IMG/VR virus record: IMGVR_UViG_3300021952_000002
Location: 1 to 41,441 of that record
Length of the DNA stretch: 41,441 nt
Source of the DNA: a virus
Direction: 5' to 3' (one strand)
Shown here: positions 39,027 through 41,441 of the stretch, piece after piece
Position numbering within the stretch: position 1 is the first letter of the stretch
Layout: each line of letters opens with the position of its first letter
Program-made: the position numbers and the translations under genes
Notes under the pieces: model-generated
What the model saw: only the letters and a program-made list of their open reading frames with translations
Database searches by the model: none
What the model was told of the DNA's origin: nothing

Positions 39027-39034
39027 TTAGATCT

Positions 39035-39769
39035 CTATTCGTCAATAGTGATAATGTTCGCCTCAACCTCTATTGTAGTCGGTTCAGGCAAAGCAGCGAA
39101 ATGGGATTGCCCAGTGGCAAGCGCAATAAGTTCACGCGCAATGTTTCGCTTAGTCGGGCCGTCAGTGACATGTCTTAGGATGATGTCCTGGACTTGGAGC
39201 AGGATTGCAGGCAAGTCAATCTGCTGTTTAGCATTTGGATCAAAGCGACCAGTGAGCTGATTCAAGAACTGAATCGCCTTCATGTCACCCTGCTGAACCA
39301 GGTCACCCAGCGCCTTATCAGCCATTGGGATGTAAGCCTTCAAGTTGTCGGCAGACTTAGCCGACATCGCCCCAGCAAACTCCTTCTGGCGCATCCAGCC
39401 ATCCAACTCATTAGTGGTGATTTTGAGTTGTTTAGCAATGGTCTGAATCGGTTTCAGGTTTACCGGACTCAGGTACGCCTGAAGAAGCATCTCCTGACGC
39501 AGAGTGAGATTAGGGTTCTTAGTGGTACGGATGCCGCGATCCTCAAGAGATCTCTGGAACTTAGTAGAGGCCCATACAAGTTCGATGTCAGCACGATCAA
39601 GAGTTTCATCTTGATCCAAAATAACCTGCGTCTCCAAAAAGAGTCCCTGACGATCCGCTGCAATAGCAGCTGCGAGGACACGTTCATAGAGCGCCTGTTC
39701 TCTGGTCTTGCGTTCGGAAGCGAGTCTGGACTCGAACTTGGAAACATCGTACTTAGCCGTTTCGCTCAA
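39035..39769 (-). CDS. terS: probable terminase small subunit (244 aa)
   Basis: It binds phage DNA and guides packaging. TTG 39769 is chosen because GGGAG lies about 10 bases upstream; TTG 39778 is too close to it. After a helical N-terminus there is a HTH region (LTLRQEMLLQAYLSPVNLKP, IQTIAKQLKITTNELDGWMR, about residues 88-128), followed by helices (MADKALGDLVQQGDMKAIQF, LNQLTGRFDP). This order (HTH, then AL..LV..GD..A...L...TG..) is typical of small terminases. It is more than 18 kb from the large subunit and on the other strand, which is unusual. The alternative is a regulator. Confidence 0.55.
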   Translation of the reverse strand: MSETAKYDVSKFESRLASERKTREQALYERVLAAAIAADRQGLFLETQVILDQDETLDRADIELVWASTKFQRSLEDRGIRTTKNPNLTLRQEMLLQAYLSPVNLKPIQTIAKQLKITTNELDGWMRQKEFAGAMSAKSADNLKAYIPMADKALGDLVQQGDMKAIQFLNQLTGRFDPNAKQQIDLPAILLQVQDIILRHVTDGPTKRNIARELIALATGQSHFAALPEPTTIEVEANIITIDE

Positions 39770-40061
39770 TGCGGTCAATCTCCCTATTGATGTACCAGAT
39801 AGCCTTCTTCAAGTCCTGGACATTGCTACTGCCATCCTTCAAACCAGCTCGCCATAAGTACTTGATGGCATTACCGATTGTGAAGTTGCGATGCTCAGTA
39901 ATCTGAATGCACTCCACGCCAGAAGGATCTGAGACATAGTGCTTTGGATGATTGATTACGTCATGGGGGTAGTGAGGCTCAGTCTTATCCTTTGTGGTGG
40001 GAACCAAGCCCTGCTCAGCCCAAGACTCACGTTGCTTCTGAATGTGGTTATGCAAGCTCAC
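39753..40061 (-). CDS. DUF3310 protein (102 aa)
   Basis: GTG 40061 overlaps the previous gene (GTGA). The DUF3310 pattern is clear: HPKHYVSDPSGVECIQITEH, then FTIGNAIKYLWRAGLKDG, and DLKKAIWYINREIDRIER (about residues 37-99). Such small phage proteins are often listed beside nucleotide kinases; biochemical role unproven. It overlaps the small terminase gene by about 17 bases. Confidence 0.88.
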   Translation of the reverse strand: MSLHNHIQKQRESWAEQGLVPTTKDKTEPHYPHDVINHPKHYVSDPSGVECIQITEHRNFTIGNAIKYLWRAGLKDGSSNVQDLKKAIWYINREIDRIERNG

Positions 40062-40561
40062 GAGCGAGGCAACCTCTCTAGTTCGGTGATGTATTCAGCA
40101 GTAAAACCGTAAGGCCCGAAAGCCTCCAACATTTTAGATGCTAGACCATCAGGTAATGAATGTAATTTTCCAGACTCATAGTTGCGGACAATCGCAGGGT
40201 TGATACGAAACATACTCGCAAACGCCGTCTGAGTAGGAGCAACCTCCGAGCGCCACTGCGAAAAAGTCTTGTAATACTGCCCCAACGTATACGGAGGAAT
40301 CAGCATAAGGTTCTGCGCAGAAGGGCGCAGTTGCGGACGCAAAGGCTTCGCAGACCACAACTCAATCTCCTTGCCAATCGAGCGGTCGCCAAGGATAGCG
40401 CCCAACTTATCGGCAAGGACTGGGGACAACGTACGAGTTCTACCATCCTCAATAGCGGTGATAGCAGAGCGTTGAACGCCAGCCTTAGAGGCGAGAGCCT
40501 GCTGGCTCAGATTGCTCCGAAGCCTAGCCAAACGAAGCGGATGATCGGGGATTCTGCTCAT
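40058..40561 (-). CDS. double helix-turn-helix (XRE-type) regulator (167 aa)
   Basis: First gene of the leftward operon. The N-terminal XRE domain is canonical: RLARLRSNLSQQALASKAGV, then QRSAITAIEDGRTRTLSP (about residues 10-47). A second HTH lies in the C-terminal half (FSQWRSEVAPTQTAFASMFR, then INPAIVRNYESGKLHSLPDG, about 100-140). Two XRE folds in one chain would allow a monomer to bind like a dimer. ATG 40561 has no Shine-Dalgarno site but a TATGCT 6 bases upstream, so the mRNA is probably leaderless. Without integrase it need not be a lysogeny repressor; it may time early versus late transcription. Confidence 0.8.
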   Translation of the reverse strand: MSRIPDHPLRLARLRSNLSQQALASKAGVQRSAITAIEDGRTRTLSPVLADKLGAILGDRSIGKEIELWSAKPLRPQLRPSAQNLMLIPPYTLGQYYKTFSQWRSEVAPTQTAFASMFRINPAIVRNYESGKLHSLPDGLASKMLEAFGPYGFTAEYITELERLPRS

Positions 40562-40567
40562 GATACA

Positions 40568-40573
40568 AGCATA
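40568..40573 (-). promoter_or_regulatory. -10 box of a leaderless promoter (leftward operon)
   Basis: On the minus strand TATGCT, then TGTATC, then ATG (40561). Transcription would begin at the start codon. An extended CAGT before the hexamer and CTGTCT 16 bases upstream are the only hints of a -35. It drives the regulator and the lysis genes leftward. Confidence 0.55.
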
Positions 40574-40636
40574 ACTGATTTAGATGTTAGACAGGTGTTG
40601 CAAATGTGATTTTTGGGGGAGGGTTGCTAGATAAAA

Positions 40637-40706
40637 GGGGACGGATGGAAATCTTTCACAACATCAGACCTGCAAAACTTGTCTTGTCAGCCAAACAAGG
40701 CTGGCA
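40637..40706 (+). promoter_or_regulatory. repeated early leader, copy 1
   Basis: GGGGACGGATGGAA at 40637-40650. CTGCAAAACTT starts 33 bases later at 40670. The hairpin has arms TGTCAGCC (40685-40692) and GGCTGGCA (40699-40706); the stem is 8 bp with one U-G pair. The inner stem bases differ from the other copies on both sides while pairing is kept. AAGGAG and the ATG at 40731 follow. Confidence 0.75.
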
Positions 40707-40730
40707 CCACAGCACAACCAAGGAGCAAGA

Positions 40731-41186
40731 ATGATTACTGCAACTGACACCTATAACGCGCTTCGGCCGTGGACAGCACCCGCCGAGGCATGGTATATCG
40801 AACCTACTGAAATGGGTATTGCAACCGTTTGGTATCACGGCTACATGTTCGCAATGCACATCGAGGTTCGTGGATACGTCATCGGCGTAGACGACAACCC
40901 CTACGGAGTAACTTCCAACACCTCATGGGAGTGGCAGGTTATCCGCCGTGAAGATGGGCGCGAGATGGGCAACTTTGAGCTGAAGCACGTTTCGGACGAC
41001 TTCGCCAACTACTTCACCGAGTCTCTTGATGGCCTCCCTATCCCTGAATGGGAACTTGACAAGCCCTACACCTCACTTCGCCACATGTTCCAGGCCTTTA
41101 TGGCCAGCGACCCAGCCCGGCGCGCCACTTTCCACCGCAGCGAAGCGTGGTGCGCCAAGATGGACAAAGCGGTATTCGGACTGTAA
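40731..41186 (+). CDS. early hypothetical protein (151 aa)
   Basis: ATG 40731 follows AAGGAGCAAGA right behind a leader. The protein is Trp/Tyr-rich: AWYIEPTEMGIATVWYHGYM, then VDDNPYGVTSNTSWEWQVIR, EMGNFELKHVSDDFANYFTE, and a C-terminal SLRHMFQAFMASDPARRATF helix. I do not recognise a family; no metal or membrane motif. A single-gene unit with own leader and terminator, divergent from the double-HTH regulator gene, so probably an early gene under its control. Confidence 0.8.
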   Translation: MITATDTYNALRPWTAPAEAWYIEPTEMGIATVWYHGYMFAMHIEVRGYVIGVDDNPYGVTSNTSWEWQVIRREDGREMGNFELKHVSDDFANYFTESLDGLPIPEWELDKPYTSLRHMFQAFMASDPARRATFHRSEAWCAKMDKAVFGL

Positions 41187-41202
41187 CACTTGCTCCACAA
41201 GC

Positions 41203-41224
41203 GCCCTGGGTATGGCGTAAAACT
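41203..41224 (+). repeat. 22-bp motif after stop codon, copy 2
   Basis: It matches 2061-2082 at 20 of 22 positions. It lies between the stop at 41186 and the terminator at 41230. Confidence 0.5.
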
Positions 41225-41229
41225 ACCCT

Positions 41230-41271
41230 CCCTCTGGCTAGCTTCCCCCGGCTAGTCAGAGGGATTTTTTT
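41230..41271 (+). terminator. rho-independent terminator
   Basis: CCCTCTGGCTAGC (41230-41242) pairs with GCTAGTCAGAGGG (41251-41263), 13 bp with one G-U pair, loop TTCCCCCG, followed by seven T after one A. It closes the 151-residue gene unit. Confidence 0.9.
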
Positions 41272-41283
41272 ACTGCCGATCTA

Positions 41284-41352
41284 GGGGACGAGTGGAATGT
41301 GCGTTGCGCCGTAACGCCTGCAAAACTTGTCTTGTCGGCAAAACCACCGACA
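41284..41352 (+). promoter_or_regulatory. repeated early leader, copy at the contig joint
   Basis: GGGGACGAGTGGAA starts at 41284 and CTGCAAAACTT 34 bases later at 41318. The hairpin arms are TGTCGG (41333-41338) and CCGACA (41347-41352). The same hairpin is at 19-38 in the left terminal copy. It drives or controls the two-gene unit 63-622 once the map is closed. Confidence 0.75.
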
Positions 41353-41441
41353 CTAACCGAAAAAGGAAAGCAAATCATGCAAACCCTAAATAGCGCCAAC
41401 TATGGCGCAACCCTGGCGGAGGCCGCGGAGCACCTGCGCAA
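41315..41441. repeat. 127-bp terminal direct repeat, right copy
   Basis: Exact copy of bases 1-127. It holds the second half of a leader (hairpin at 41333-41352) and the first codons of the gene that is complete at 63-344; the duplicate start codon is at 41377. It should be counted once when the map is closed. Confidence 0.95.

Noticed and set aside
1-41441. tRNA genes
   Set aside because: I found no cloverleaf-like segment with a GGTTCGAATCC-type T-arm in the intergenic stretches read; a tRNAscan run would settle it.

Overview
The window looks like one complete, circularly permuted genome of a tailed bacteriophage with a short-tailed (podovirus-type) virion. The first 127 bases recur exactly as the last 127 (41315-41441), so the unique length is about 41,314 bp and the contig closes on itself. 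A 127-base overlap equals a common assembler k-mer, so it probably marks a circular or permuted map rather than a physical terminal repeat. The likely host is an actinobacterium of moderate GC, perhaps a freshwater member of the Microbacteriaceae. This is inferred from the gene families (actinophage-type HNH protein, SSB-like protein, holin), from probable leaderless starts, and from frequent CTA leucine codons. There is no integrase, partition gene, tRNA or recognisable DNA polymerase.

Layout. (1) 40637-3343, running through the contig joint: rightward early region of small genes. Three copies of a leader (a GGGGACG box, then CTGCAAAACTT and a hairpin) precede single genes or gene pairs, each closed by a terminator. 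A 0.5 kb non-coding stretch (1150-1655) holds a half leader, six 16-bp tandem repeats and a sigma70-type promoter. Then come an ArdA-like antirestriction protein, an unknown protein and a sliding-clamp-like protein. (2) 3344-14969: rightward replication, recombination and modification operon, starting with a HTH protein whose promoter carries GAGTAAGTT boxes. It encodes Dam-type and C5 methyltransferases, an SNF2-type helicase, a zinc-finger/LexA-type regulator, a PD-(D/E)XK exonuclease, an OB-fold SSB-like protein, a primase-SF3 helicase and an HNH protein. Several very small genes are linked by ATGA or TAATG overlaps. (3) 15038-18476: leftward operon with a collagen-repeat tail fibre and a metallophosphoesterase. 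(4) 18514-36467: rightward virion operon with a resolvase-like nuclease, large terminase, two genes overlapping in different frames, P22-type portal, scaffold, major capsid (flanked by terminators), T7 gp11/gp12-type tail-tube proteins, Gln/Ala-rich internal proteins and a 2,115-residue giant protein. (5) 36478-40561: leftward operon starting from a double-HTH regulator and running through a DUF3310 protein, a probable small terminase, a coiled-coil fibre, an XhlA-like protein, an M23 endolysin, a holin and two tiny proteins.

Working together: early genes countering restriction and regulating expression are expressed from repeated leaders. The primase-helicase, SSB-like protein, exonuclease and clamp-like protein probably work with the host polymerase. 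Terminase, portal and scaffold build and fill heads, tail-tube and internal proteins make an ejection machine, and the leftward operons supply fibres and lysis. The most unusual points are the repeated leader with its structure-preserving hairpin, the dual-coding stretch at 20747-20982, the C5 methyltransferase without a target-recognition domain, and three starts with a -10 hexamer exactly 6 nt upstream.
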